A stretch of DNA of 64,000 nt from positions 1 to 64,000 of the forward strand of contig JAXHVN010000044.1 in assembly GCA_034189165.1 (NCBI GenBank). The letters run 5' to 3'. The position numbers and the translations under genes were made by a program. Source of the stretch: JAASSS01 sp021767745. GTDB lineage: Bacteria > Pseudomonadota > Gammaproteobacteria > UBA5335. Under the pieces are notes generated by a model. That model saw only the letters and a list, made by a program, of their open reading frames with translations. It had not been told where the DNA came from and made no database searches. This document shows positions 1 through 10,986 of the stretch, piece after piece. The first letter of the stretch is position 1. Each line of letters starts with the position of its first letter.

Positions 1-705
1 CTGCAGCGCCTGCTCGCCGATGTCCAGATCACCGTCGCCGACCTCGTTCAGGAAGAACTCGCGGCGCTCGTCCAGCTTCTCCAGGCGACGCTCGGCCAGG
101 GCCGCAAGGCGCTCGGCGCCGGCGGCGTCGTAGAGGTCCTGTCGCAGCTGGGTCAGCTCGATGCGGGACTCGGGAATCACGGCGATGAGGTTGCCGGCAT
201 CATCGAGTACGGCGGTGAAGATTTCGACCGGCACATCAAGGATGTCCAGTTCGCCGTCACCCAGCTCATTCTCGTAGAAGTCGATGCGGTTCTCGATCTT
301 GTTGCGGCGCCGCTCGTTGATCTCCTGCAGCGCCTGGCCGATCGGACCCTGGAGCTGCGCCAGCAGCTCGGCGCGCTCCTCGAGCGCCTGCTCGCGGCGC
401 TCGGCGATGTCAGCCAGCAGCTCGCCCTTGCGGTCGAGCAGGGTCACGATCGGGCCATCGGCAACGGCGCCGCCATCGCCGCCATTGTCATTGCCGTCGC
501 CGTCATCGCCACCGTTGCCGCCATCACCATCGGCCGGCAGGAACACCTCCTGGTCCATCACGATGACGCGCTGGAACGGCTCGGAAGGCAGCGAATCGCG
601 GCCGGCGATGCTGGCAAGCTGGGTTTCCGGCATGACCTGCAGCTGCGCCATCACGGCGACAGGCGCAGACAGCATCAAAGCAGTTATTGTAACGCGCTTG
701 AACAT
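1..705 (-). CDS. Secreted repeat protein of unknown function (C-terminus cut by window edge)
   Basis: The frame is open from an ATG at 705 to the window edge, giving 235 residues with no stop seen. An AAGGAGAG ribosome site lies 7 nt before the ATG. Residues 1-20 form a signal peptide with an Ala-Xaa-Ala-like end (VMA, then QLQ), so export is likely. Residues 59-79 are almost pure Gly/Asp/Asn. A charged, helix-prone stretch follows (about 88-145). A ~24-residue unit occurs twice, at 132-155 and 205-229, sharing R-R..K....R..F(Y/F).NE(L/V)GDG(E/D)LDI, so the protein is built of ~74-residue repeats. The GDGxLDI end resembles a Ca-binding loop. The mature N-terminus (LQVMPETQLASIAGRD) loosely recalls the short motif of DUF6160/FilF-type proteins. 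I do not recognise the protein. The gene itself is secure; function is unknown. Confidence 0.75.
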   Translation of the reverse strand, partial: MFKRVTITALMLSAPVAVMAQLQVMPETQLASIAGRDSLPSEPFQRVIVMDQEVFLPADGDGGNGGDDGDGNDNGGDGGAVADGPIVTLLDRKGELLADIAERREQALEERAELLAQLQGPIGQALQEINERRRNKIENRIDFYENELGDGELDILDVPVEIFTAVLDDAGNLIAVIPESRIELTQLRQDLYDAAGAERLAALAERRLEKLDERREFFLNEVGDGDLDIGEQALQ

Positions 706-836
706 TTGTTGATCTCTCCTTGAGCTTCTAAGGCAAGCCGATACGCCAAATCGTCTGGTGGGCCGGGCAATGCTGGCTTGGTCACTGCCTGGACCGGCAT
801 CAAGTCTTGGCGACGCGCGCAGCGTCCGGCGCAGCG

Positions 837-866
837 ATTAAATAGGACTAAGCGGGTCCCCTGCAA
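837..866 (-). promoter_or_regulatory. Putative sigma-70 promoter of the secreted repeat protein
   Basis: On the minus strand TTGCAG (861-866) and TTTAAT (837-842) are separated by 18 bp. This would start a transcript near 830 with a ~125-nt leader. The gene-free stretch 706-1174 otherwise holds only this and a hairpin near 1122; short frames there look spurious. Confidence 0.35.
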
Positions 867-1121
867 CTGTCTCCGAAAGACGACTTGAACAGCATCGTGC
901 TGACGGATTCGACTGCTGCCTGGCGATCTCGCCCTCGGTCCGCGATCGTTATGCCGGGCGCCGGCAAGTCACACGCCCCGGGCCCGGATGGGTTGACCGG
1001 TGCTGAGCGAAAAGATTGCGTCGCCAGCAGCCTGCGTGTGCGCCAAACGCCAACAGCCGACCTTGCCGCATGACAGCGCTGCTGGACGTCGGCGTTAGCG
1101 CGGGACCGGCAGGCGCCATAG

Positions 1122-1150
1122 GCGAAGACCGAGGCGGGCCCGGTCTTCGC
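1122..1150 (-). terminator. Hairpin downstream of acnA, possible terminator
   Basis: A perfect 10-bp inverted repeat (GCGAAGACCG / CGGTCTTCGC) with a 9-nt loop sits 25 nt past the acnA stop. There is no T-run after it, so intrinsic termination is uncertain. Confidence 0.4.
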
Positions 1151-1174
1151 TGTCCTTCGAGTGACGTCAGCAGG

Positions 1175-3835
<2,661 letters not shown>

Positions 3836-3886
3836 CATTCCTCCATTGGGTCGGACTGCGGCGACTCGGCGCCGCGAGGGCCGCAC

Positions 3887-3892
3887 ATTATA
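3887..3892 (-). promoter_or_regulatory. Perfect TATAAT -10 box upstream of acnA
   Basis: The minus strand reads TATAAT in the 87-bp hflD-acnA gap, predicting a start near 3880 and a ~45-nt leader. No good -35 hexamer is seen at 16-18 bp, so activation or an extended -10 may be involved. Confidence 0.4.
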
Positions 3893-3922
3893 AGCGAAGC
3901 GCCGCCCGCTTAAGCCGGCGTC

Positions 3923-4552
3923 TCAGATCCGGCCGGCGCGCAGGTCATTCGCGGTCTGTACCAGCCGGCGCCGTTGCAGCGGCAGGGTCCACACGCGTCC
4001 GCCGCACTGTCGCCACAGATGGCTGGCGCGCAGGCCCGCGAGCAGCAGCGCCCGGACCAGATCGGCGTTCTCGGGCCGCTGCAGGTACTCCGCCCGCCCG
4101 CGGACCACGATGCGCATCCGCATGTGACCGGTCAGCCGCTGATAGATCCGCGCCGCGCGCTCGATCAGTGCCTCGCGGCTCAGATCCTGCTGTTCGTGAG
4201 CCCGCACCAGATCGCCGATGTCGCGTCGCAGTCCGCTCGGGGCATGCTTGTCCGCGAATACCCGCCGCTCGAGTTGGCGCACAGAAAAGGCGTAGTAGGC
4301 AGCCGGCATGGCGTCACGGGCCGACGCGGCCCGGCTGACAATCGCATGCAGCGCATCAAGACCTGGCCGCAAGCGACTGATATCGCCATAGATTGCCGCC
4401 ACCGAGGGCGCTTCGATTTTGAGCAGACTGAACAGCAGCGCATCGACCGGATCCGCCGGCGCCTGGCCGCTGCGTGCCACCTGATGCACCAGCACACCGC
4501 TCTGGCACAGGGCCGACAGCGCCACGGTGCGTTCGACGATGCTGTGGCTCAT
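3923..4552 (-). CDS. hflD: HflD family membrane-associated protein
   Basis: 209 residues, matching HflD (formerly YcfC) in length and in its all-helical, Arg-rich composition. In E. coli HflD binds phage lambda CII and sits at the inner face of the membrane; its general cell role is unclear. The strongest support is context: it directly follows mnmA with a 4-bp ATGA overlap, the conserved gammaproteobacterial order nudJ-mnmA-hflD. In E. coli purB comes next; here acnA does instead. Confidence 0.88.
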   Translation of the reverse strand: MSHSIVERTVALSALCQSGVLVHQVARSGQAPADPVDALLFSLLKIEAPSVAAIYGDISRLRPGLDALHAIVSRAASARDAMPAAYYAFSVRQLERRVFADKHAPSGLRRDIGDLVRAHEQQDLSREALIERAARIYQRLTGHMRMRIVVRGRAEYLQRPENADLVRALLLAGLRASHLWRQCGGRVWTLPLQRRRLVQTANDLRAGRI

Positions 4553-5694
4553 GGCGTGAACACTTCACCGCCGCGCGCCCGACCCCGGATCGTGGCGCCG
4601 CCAAGGCAGCGGTCGCCGGCGTAAAGCACCAGGGACTGGCCCGGCGCCACGGCGCGCTGGGGCGCCTCGAACTGGACCGCGAGGCCGGCGCCGTCGGCTG
4701 CCACGTGACAGGGCTGCAGTGGTTGGCGGTGGCGCAGCCGCGCCTGCGCCCGGCAGGGCAGCGCCGGTTGGCTCAGCCAGTGCGCAGGACCGGTGAACAC
4801 CCGGTCGTGGTCGCGGGCGGGATGTTCGCCCTGCACGACGATCAGGGCGTTGCGCGCCGGGCACTTGTCGACCACATACCACGGCGCGCCGCCGCCCTGG
4901 CCGCCACCGATGCCCAGCCCCCGACGCTGACCGATGGTGTAGTGGCACAGCCCCCGGTGACGGCCGACCTCGCGACCCTCCGGCGTTTCAATGGGGCCAG
5001 CCGGTGCCTGCAGGTAGCGGCGCAGGAACGGCTCGAAACGCCCCTCGCCGATGAAGCAGATGCCGGTGCTGTCGGGCCGGTCGTGATTCGGCAGGCCGGC
5101 CTCAGCGGCCAGGGCGCGGACCTGTGACTTGTGCAGATGGCCCAGCGGGAACAGCACGTGCGCCAGCGCCGCCGGGTCGACGGCGTGCAGAAAATACGTC
5201 TGATCCTTGCCGGCGTCGGCCGCCTGCTGCAATGCGCCGGTGCGAGGGCACAGCCGCGCGTAATGGCCGGTGGCGATTCGCGCCGCACCCAGGCGGCGTG
5301 CGTGCTGCAGGAATGCGTCGAACTTGATCTCGCGGTTGCAGTGCACGTCCGGATTGGGCGTGCGTCCCGCGGCATATTCGTCCAGGAATGGGCCAAAGAC
5401 GCGCTCGCGATAGCGCTCGCGGAACGATACGCGGTGCAGGGGAATGTCCAGTTCGGCGCAGACCTGGCGGGCAGCCTGAAAGTCCGCCGCCGCCGTGCAG
5501 TAGGCGTCGGCCTCGTCCCAGTTGCTCATGAACAGGCCCTCGACCTGCCAGCCGGCTTGCGCCAGCAGCAGGGCGGCAACCGCCGAATCGACCCCGCCGG
5601 ACAACCCGACGATCACCCGTCGGCCCGCGCCGGCAGGCAGGGATTCGGCGGCACGGGCCAGCGCCGGCAAGGCTGGCACGGGCTCAGCGTTCAT
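4549..5694 (-). CDS. mnmA: tRNA-specific 2-thiouridylase MnmA
   Basis: 381 residues, usual length. MnmA adenylates and thiolates U34 of tRNA-Lys, -Glu and -Gln to s2U using sulfur relayed from IscS/TusE. The PP-loop SGGVDS is near residue 31. The two catalytic cysteines are visible in the CNREIKFD and STGICFIGEGRF regions, as in E. coli Cys102/Cys199. Its start overlaps the nudJ stop by 11 nt and its stop overlaps the hflD start (ATGA), so the three genes are one operon. Confidence 0.97.
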   Translation of the reverse strand: MNAEPVPALPALARAAESLPAGAGRRVIVGLSGGVDSAVAALLLAQAGWQVEGLFMSNWDEADAYCTAAADFQAARQVCAELDIPLHRVSFRERYRERVFGPFLDEYAAGRTPNPDVHCNREIKFDAFLQHARRLGAARIATGHYARLCPRTGALQQAADAGKDQTYFLHAVDPAALAHVLFPLGHLHKSQVRALAAEAGLPNHDRPDSTGICFIGEGRFEPFLRRYLQAPAGPIETPEGREVGRHRGLCHYTIGQRRGLGIGGGQGGGAPWYVVDKCPARNALIVVQGEHPARDHDRVFTGPAHWLSQPALPCRAQARLRHRQPLQPCHVAADGAGLAVQFEAPQRAVAPGQSLVLYAGDRCLGGATIRGRARGGEVFTP

Positions 5695-6130
5695 CGTCGA
5701 TCACCTCCAGCGGAAACCGCCGCCCGGCCAGGTAGTCCCGAACCGAACGGGCGATCAGCGGGGTGCGCAGCGGCAGTTGCGCCTCCAGGATCTCCTGCCG
5801 GCTGCACCAGCGCGTGCCGACGATGCCCTCATCCAGCACAGCCCCGGCCGCCGGTGCGCCGGCCTGGCCGCAGAACGTGAAGCGCAGAAAGCTCTTGCCT
5901 TCCCCGCGCGCCTGCCACTGATAGATGCCGATCAGTGCCTGCGGCTCGAAAAGACAACCCGTCTCCTCCCGCGTTTCGCGCACCACGGCCTGCAGCAGGC
6001 TCTCGCCCGGCTCCAGGTGCCCGGCCGGCTGATTGAAGCAACGACGCCCGCCCGCCCATTCATCCACCAGGAGGAAGTGTTGCTGGCGCTCGATGATGGC
6101 GGCGACGGTGACGGCGGGTTTCCAGCGCAA
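5684..6130 (-). CDS. nudJ: NUDIX hydrolase, NudJ-like phosphatase
   Basis: 148 residues, one Nudix domain. The Nudix box begins at GHLEPGES and ends in RETREETG, with the Mg-binding glutamates intact. E. coli NudJ hydrolyses HMP-PP and nucleoside di/triphosphates, and its gene also precedes mnmA, which supports the name. The frame begins with TTG at 6130 (MRWKPAVTVAAII); no strong ribosome site is seen. First gene of the nudJ-mnmA-hflD operon, divergent from fabD. Confidence 0.9.
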   Translation of the reverse strand: MRWKPAVTVAAIIERQQHFLLVDEWAGGRRCFNQPAGHLEPGESLLQAVVRETREETGCLFEPQALIGIYQWQARGEGKSFLRFTFCGQAGAPAAGAVLDEGIVGTRWCSRQEILEAQLPLRTPLIARSVRDYLAGRRFPLEVIDDER

Positions 6131-6190
6131 GGCGGCGCTCGGTCTGCTATAGCGAGTGGGTCAGTTTATCAGCCGCGGGCGCTGTCGGCC

Positions 6191-6219
6191 TTGGGTGACC
6201 GGGGAGGGCGTGCTAGCAT
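6191..6219 (+). promoter_or_regulatory. Putative promoter for the fab operon
   Basis: TTGGGT (6191-6196), a 17-bp spacer and TAGCAT (6214-6219) lie in the nudJ/fabD divergent region, predicting a start near 6226 and a ~58-nt leader before fabD. Confidence 0.4.
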
Positions 6220-6283
6220 CGCGCGCCGTTGCGGACCCGGGGCCGCGGCACGCGCACCGCCGGCGGCGTCCGGCGCAACCGGC

Positions 6284-7243
6284 ATGGAGCAATACTCCTT
6301 GAATATAGGCATCGTCTTCGCGGGGCAGGGTTCGCAGTCCGTTGGCATGCTCGGCGAACTGGCCGCAGCTTGGCCCGAGATCCGCCGGACCTTTGACACC
6401 GCGAGCGAAGCGCTGGGGGAGGACCTCTGGTCGCTGGCGCAGACCGGGCCGGAGGAACGGCTCAACGACACCCGCATCACCCAGCCTGCGCTGCTGGCGG
6501 CGGGTGTCGCCGTCTGGCGGGTCTGGCAGCAGGCGGGTGGCCCTGCGCCGGTGATGATGGCCGGCCACAGCCTCGGCGAGTACACGGCGCTGGTGGCTGC
6601 CGATGCGCTCGATTTCGCCGATGCGGTTCGCCTGGTGGCCCGGCGGGGCGCGCTGATGCAGGCGGCGGTGCCAGCCGGCGAGGGCGCCATGGCGGCGCTG
6701 CTGGGGCTGGAGGATGCAGTGGTGGCGGAGGTCTGTGCGGCCGCCGCCGGCGAGCAGGTGGTCGAACCGGTCAACTTCAATGCGCCGGGCCAGGTGGTCA
6801 TCGCCGGCCATGCCGAGGCGGTGGAGCGGGCGATGGCCGCGGCCCGCGAGGCCGGCGCGCGCAAGGCGGTAGTGCTGCCGGTCAGCGTGCCGTCCCACTG
6901 CGCGCTGATGCGGGAGGCGGCGGCGGAGCTGGCCGCGGCGCTCGAGGCGGTGGCGATCCGGCCGCCGCGCGTGCCGGTGATCCATAACGTCGACGCCGCC
7001 ACGCGCAGCGAGCCGGCCGCGATCCGCCAGGCCCTGGCGGCGCAGCTGCACCAGCCGGTCCGCTGGACCGAGTGCATGCAGCGGCTGATCGCCACGCCCG
7101 TCTCGCTCGTGGTGGAGGCGAGCCCGGGTCGCGTGCTGACGGGCCTCGCCAAGCGCATCGATCGCGCGGTGCCGGCGGCGGCGGTCTACGATCCCGCCAG
7201 CCTGACGGCGGCGCTGGAGCAGACGCAGGAGGCACGGGCATGA
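6284..7243 (+). CDS. fabD: Malonyl-CoA:ACP transacylase FabD
   Basis: 319 residues from this ATG. FabD loads malonate from CoA onto ACP. GQGSQ lies at the N-terminus, the nucleophile serine in GHSLGEYTALV, and the catalytic histidine in SVPSHCALM. Start choice is open. The ATG at 6284 has no clear ribosome site, while TTG at 6299 has GGAG 9 nt upstream and gives MNIGIVFAGQGSQ, which aligns better with FabD N-termini. The stop overlaps fabG (ATGA). Unlike many Gammaproteobacteria, no rpmF-plsX-fabH precedes it; the neighbour upstream is the divergent nudJ. Confidence 0.95.
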   Translation: MEQYSLNIGIVFAGQGSQSVGMLGELAAAWPEIRRTFDTASEALGEDLWSLAQTGPEERLNDTRITQPALLAAGVAVWRVWQQAGGPAPVMMAGHSLGEYTALVAADALDFADAVRLVARRGALMQAAVPAGEGAMAALLGLEDAVVAEVCAAAAGEQVVEPVNFNAPGQVVIAGHAEAVERAMAAAREAGARKAVVLPVSVPSHCALMREAAAELAAALEAVAIRPPRVPVIHNVDAATRSEPAAIRQALAAQLHQPVRWTECMQRLIATPVSLVVEASPGRVLTGLAKRIDRAVPAAAVYDPASLTAALEQTQEARA

Positions 7244-7977
7244 GCGAGCCACGCACGGCACTGGTGACCGGCGCGAGTCGCGGCATCGGGCAGGCGATCG
7301 CCTGGGAGCTGGCTCGCCGGGGGTGTCGCGTGATCGGCACGGCAACCAGCGAGGCCGGCGCCGAGCGCATCCGGACCGCGGCAGCGGCCAATGCGCTGGC
7401 GGTCGAGGGGGCGGTCCTGAACGTAACCGACCGACCGGCGCTCGACGCGTTCCTCGACCAGCTGCGGGACACCGCCGGGGAACCGTCTATCCTCGTGAAC
7501 AATGCCGGCATCACGCGGGACAACCTGCTGCTACGCATGAAGGACGAGGACTGGGACACGGTCATCGAGACCAACCTCACAGCGGTGTTCCGGCTCAGCC
7601 GCGCCTGCCTGCGCGGCATGATGAAGGCGCGCTGGGGCCGCATCGTCAACATTGGTTCGGTGGTCGGCCTGATGGGCAATCCGGGCCAGGCCAACTATGG
7701 CGCCGCCAAGGCGGGCGTGATCGGTTTCTCCCGCGCCCTGGCGCGCGAGGTGGCCAGCCGCGGCATTACCGTGAATACCGTCGCCCCGGGCTTCATCGCC
7801 ACCGACATGACGAACAAGCTCAGCGAGGCGCAACAGGAGGCGATCCTGTCGCAGGTGCCGGCCGGCAGGCTCGGTTCGCCCGCGGATATCGCCCACGCGG
7901 TCGCCTTCCTGGCCTCCGAGCAGGCCGGCTATATCACGGGTGAGCTGATCAACGTCAACGGCGGCCTCTACGCCTGA
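7240..7977 (+). CDS. fabG: 3-oxoacyl-ACP reductase FabG
   Basis: 245 residues, classical SDR. It reduces beta-ketoacyl-ACP with NADPH in each elongation round. TGASRGIG is the cofactor loop, NNAG the structural motif, and the Ser-Tyr-Lys triad is seen in NIGSVVG and YGAAKAG. AGGAGG lies just upstream of the ATG. Coupled to fabD by a 4-bp overlap. Confidence 0.97.
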   Translation: MSEPRTALVTGASRGIGQAIAWELARRGCRVIGTATSEAGAERIRTAAAANALAVEGAVLNVTDRPALDAFLDQLRDTAGEPSILVNNAGITRDNLLLRMKDEDWDTVIETNLTAVFRLSRACLRGMMKARWGRIVNIGSVVGLMGNPGQANYGAAKAGVIGFSRALAREVASRGITVNTVAPGFIATDMTNKLSEAQQEAILSQVPAGRLGSPADIAHAVAFLASEQAGYITGELINVNGGLYA

Positions 7978-7989
7978 CGTCAGGGTCTG

Positions 7990-8018
7990 TAGCCTGCCAA
8001 CTACCTTTTCACTACAAT
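7990..8018 (+). promoter_or_regulatory. Putative promoter for acpP
   Basis: TACAAT at 8013-8018 lies in the fabG-acpP gap with a weak TAGCCT at -35 (7990-7995), spacing 17 bp. acpP commonly has its own strong promoter within fab clusters. Confidence 0.4.
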
Positions 8019-8066
8019 GGCGCCGCCCCAGTCGGCGGCATGGATTCATCGGAGGATTACCAGGAC

Positions 8067-8306
8067 ATGAGCAGCGTTGAGGAACGGGTGAAGAAGATCA
8101 TCGTCGAACAGCTCGGCGTCAAGGAAGAGGAAGTCACCTCGGAAGCGTCGTTCGTCGACGATCTCGGCGCTGATTCCCTGGACACGGTGGAGTTGGTGAT
8201 GGCCCTCGAGGAGGAGTTCGAAACCGAAATCCCCGACGAGGAAGCGGAGAAGCTGACCACCGTCGGCGATGCCATCGACTACATCAACGCGCATCTCTCC
8301 GACTGA
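8067..8306 (+). CDS. acpP: Acyl carrier protein AcpP
   Basis: 79 residues, very acidic, the usual ACP size. The phosphopantetheine-bearing serine is in GADSLDTVELVM (about Ser38). It carries growing acyl chains for FabD, FabG and FabF. The start at 8067 (MSSVEERVKK) has GGAGG 11 nt upstream and matches ACP N-termini; an in-frame ATG at 8040 would add nine residues absent from the family. Confidence 0.98.
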   Translation: MSSVEERVKKIIVEQLGVKEEEVTSEASFVDDLGADSLDTVELVMALEEEFETEIPDEEAEKLTTVGDAIDYINAHLSD

Positions 8307-8392
8307 TCCGGCCGAGGCCGTGCCGGTCGGTGGCTCGCCCGCGCCGTGGCGATCCGCCGACCGGCTGATCCGCACGCAAGCACGAGGCCATC

Positions 8393-9658
8393 ATGCCCGG
8401 CGCGCAGCCTTCTGAAACACCGCGTGGCCGACGGGTGGTCGTCACTGGCCTCGGGCTCATCTCGCCGGTCGGGCTGACCGTGGAGGCGAGCTGGGCGGCC
8501 ATCTGTGCCGGCCGCAGCGGCATTCGGGCGCTGGATGTCGACTTCGACATCGCCCGCTTCCCGGCCCGCATCGGCGGGCAGATCCGCGGCTTCGACGTCG
8601 GCGACTACGCCGACCCGAAACAGGTCCGGCGGATGGATCGCTTCGTCCACTATGCGATCGCCGCGGCGGCCCAGGCGCTGGCGCAGGCCGACCTGCCCGA
8701 GGCCGCCCGGGTCCGCGCCGGCGTGGCGGTGGGTTCCGGCATCGGCGGCATCCTTGGCATCGAGCGCACGCACGAGGCCTACCTCGAGCAGCACAACCCG
8801 CGCAAGATCTCGCCGTTCTTCGTGCCCGGCAGCATCATCAACATGGCCGCCGGCATGATCTCGATCCTGCATGGCCTGCAGGGTCCGAACCTCGCCGTCG
8901 TCACCGCCTGCACCACCGGCACACACAACGTCGGGCTCGGGGCCCGGCTGATCGCCCATGGGGATGCGGACGTGATGGTGGTCGGCGGCGCCGAGCATGC
9001 CACCACGCCGCTCAGCATGGGCGGCTTCGCCGCGGCCCGGGCGCTGTCCACCCGCAACGAGGCGCCGGCGGCGGCCAGCCGGCCGTTCGACCGGGATCGC
9101 GACGGCTTTGTCCTCAGCGATGGCGCCGGGGTGCTGGTGCTCGAGTCGCTCGCGCACGCCGAGGCCCGTGGCGCCCCGGTCCTGGCGGAGCTCGCCGGGT
9201 TCGGCATGAGCGGTGACGCGCACCATTTCACGCAGCCCAGCGCCGACGGCGAGGGCGCAGCCCGGTGCATGCAGGCTGCGCTGGACGACGCGGGCCTGGC
9301 ACCGGCGGATATCGACTACATCAACGCCCATGGCACCTCCACGCCGGCGGGCGACCTGGCGGAGAGCCAGGCAGTGCATCGGGTGTTCGGCGCGCATGCC
9401 GGTCGGCTGCCGGTGAGCTCCACCAAATCGATGACCGGACATATGCTGGGGGCCGCCGGCGCCGCCGAGGCGATCTTCGCCATCCTCGCGCTGCGGGATC
9501 AACGGTTGCCGCCGACGATCAACCTGGAACAGCCGGGGGAGGGTTGTGATCTGGACTACGTGCCGGGTGCGGCGCGCGAGGCGCGGATCGACACGGCGAT
9601 GTCCAACTCCTTCGGCTTCGGCGGCACCAACGGAACGCTGATCTTTCGCCGCTGTTGA
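8393..9658 (+). CDS. fabF: 3-oxoacyl-ACP synthase II FabF
   Basis: 421 residues, thiolase-fold condensing enzyme that elongates acyl-ACP with malonyl-ACP. The nucleophile is Cys173 in TACTTGTHN; the two histidines are in NAHGTSTPAGD and KSMTGHMLGAAGA. The N-terminus is about eight residues longer than E. coli FabF. The stop overlaps the TTG start of pabB. Confidence 0.97.
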   Translation: MPGAQPSETPRGRRVVVTGLGLISPVGLTVEASWAAICAGRSGIRALDVDFDIARFPARIGGQIRGFDVGDYADPKQVRRMDRFVHYAIAAAAQALAQADLPEAARVRAGVAVGSGIGGILGIERTHEAYLEQHNPRKISPFFVPGSIINMAAGMISILHGLQGPNLAVVTACTTGTHNVGLGARLIAHGDADVMVVGGAEHATTPLSMGGFAAARALSTRNEAPAAASRPFDRDRDGFVLSDGAGVLVLESLAHAEARGAPVLAELAGFGMSGDAHHFTQPSADGEGAARCMQAALDDAGLAPADIDYINAHGTSTPAGDLAESQAVHRVFGAHAGRLPVSSTKSMTGHMLGAAGAAEAIFAILALRDQRLPPTINLEQPGEGCDLDYVPGAAREARIDTAMSNSFGFGGTNGTLIFRRC

Positions 9659-10986
9659 GCAGGCCGGGTGTCAGCGGCCCCTGCGCCCGGCGGCTGGCGC
9701 AGCCGGTCGACCTGCCGCAGCTGCATCACGCCCGCCCTGCGCGCTTCCCGTATCTGCTGCAGAGCGCGGCGCGCCATCCGCAGACCGGGCGCTACGACAT
9801 CCTGCTCGCGCTCGCCGAACCGCCCTGCGTGCCGCCTCCCGGGCGGTTCTTTCCGGCGCTCGAGGCGCAGTGGCAGCGCGAGCGCAGCGCCCATGCCACG
9901 ACGACGCTGCCGTTCGGCTCCGGCTGGTTTCTCTACCTGGGTTATGGGCTCGCGCGGGAGGTCGAGCCCTCGCTGCCGGCACGACTGGCCGACCCCGGCG
10001 CCGACGGCCTGCCCATCGCCTTCGCCACCCGCTGCCGCGGCGCGCTGATCCACGATCATCTCACCGGTCTTCACTGGGCGGTCGCCGAGACCGCGGCGCA
10101 GTTGCAGACGCTGCTGGAGCAGGTCGAGCCGACGCCGCCAGCCGTCGCGCCACCCGGCCGCTGGCAGTGGCGAGCGCCGCCGCCGGTGCCGTTCCTGGAA
10201 GCCGTGGCGCGGGTGCGTGAGTATCTGCTGGCGGGCGATGTCTTCCAGGCCAATCTCTCCCACGCCTGGCTCGGCAGCGGTCAGGAGCCGGTGCCCATCG
10301 GCGCGCTGTACCGGGCGCTGGCGATGGCCAATCCCGCGCCGTTCGCCGCCAGCATTTATCATGAGGGTACGGTGCTGCTCAGCAGCTCTCCCGAACGCCT
10401 GCTGGCGCTGCGGGCAGGGCGCCTGGAGACCCGGCCGATCGCCGGTACCTGCCCGCGCAGCGGCGATGCGGCGGTGGATGCGCGGGCGGCACGGCGACTG
10501 CGCGCGAGCGCCAAGGAGCGAGCCGAACACGTGATGCTGGTGGATATGGAACGCAACGATCTGGGGCGGGTGTGTCGACCCGGCTCGGTGCGGGTCGCCG
10601 AGCTGATGCAGCTGGAGCGCTACGCTCATGTGCAGCATCTGGTGTCGAGCATCGTCGGCGAACTGGCCGATGGCCGCGGGCCGGTCGATGCGATCCGCGC
10701 CGTGTTCCCCGGTGGCAGCATCACCGGCTGCCCCAAGGTGCGCTGCATGGAGATCATCGATGCGCTGGAGGCGGCGCCCCGGGGAGCCTACACCGGCAGT
10801 TGCGGCTATCTCGACCGCTCCGGGCAGATGGACCTCAACATCCTGATCCGCACCGCATGGTATCGCGACAATCAACTCGGCTTTCGAACCGGCAGCGGCA
10901 TCGTCGCCGACTCCAGGCCGCGAGCGGAACTGGCCGAGACGCACCACAAGGCCGCCGGCATGCTCAAGGCCTGGCCGGCATGCTGA
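9655..10986 (+). CDS. pabB: Aminodeoxychorismate synthase component I PabB
   Basis: 443 residues, chorismate-binding (TrpE/PabB) family. With a glutaminase partner not in this window it makes 4-amino-4-deoxychorismate for folate. FPGGSITGCPK and the C-terminal GSGIVADS region are typical. Direct coupling to pabC supports PabB over TrpE. Oddity: the active-site motif reads PIAGT, whereas E. coli PabB has PIKGT with a catalytic Lys. The start is TTG at 9655, overlapping the fabF TGA. Confidence 0.9.
   Translation: MSRPGVSGPCARRLAQPVDLPQLHHARPARFPYLLQSAARHPQTGRYDILLALAEPPCVPPPGRFFPALEAQWQRERSAHATTTLPFGSGWFLYLGYGLAREVEPSLPARLADPGADGLPIAFATRCRGALIHDHLTGLHWAVAETAAQLQTLLEQVEPTPPAVAPPGRWQWRAPPPVPFLEAVARVREYLLAGDVFQANLSHAWLGSGQEPVPIGALYRALAMANPAPFAASIYHEGTVLLSSSPERLLALRAGRLETRPIAGTCPRSGDAAVDARAARRLRASAKERAEHVMLVDMERNDLGRVCRPGSVRVAELMQLERYAHVQHLVSSIVGELADGRGPVDAIRAVFPGGSITGCPKVRCMEIIDALEAAPRGAYTGSCGYLDRSGQMDLNILIRTAWYRDNQLGFRTGSGIVADSRPRAELAETHHKAAGMLKAWPAC

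Noticed and set aside
684..1073. Short frames in the gap between the secreted protein and acnA
   Set aside because: No ribosome sites, no family match, and one overlaps the likely promoter.
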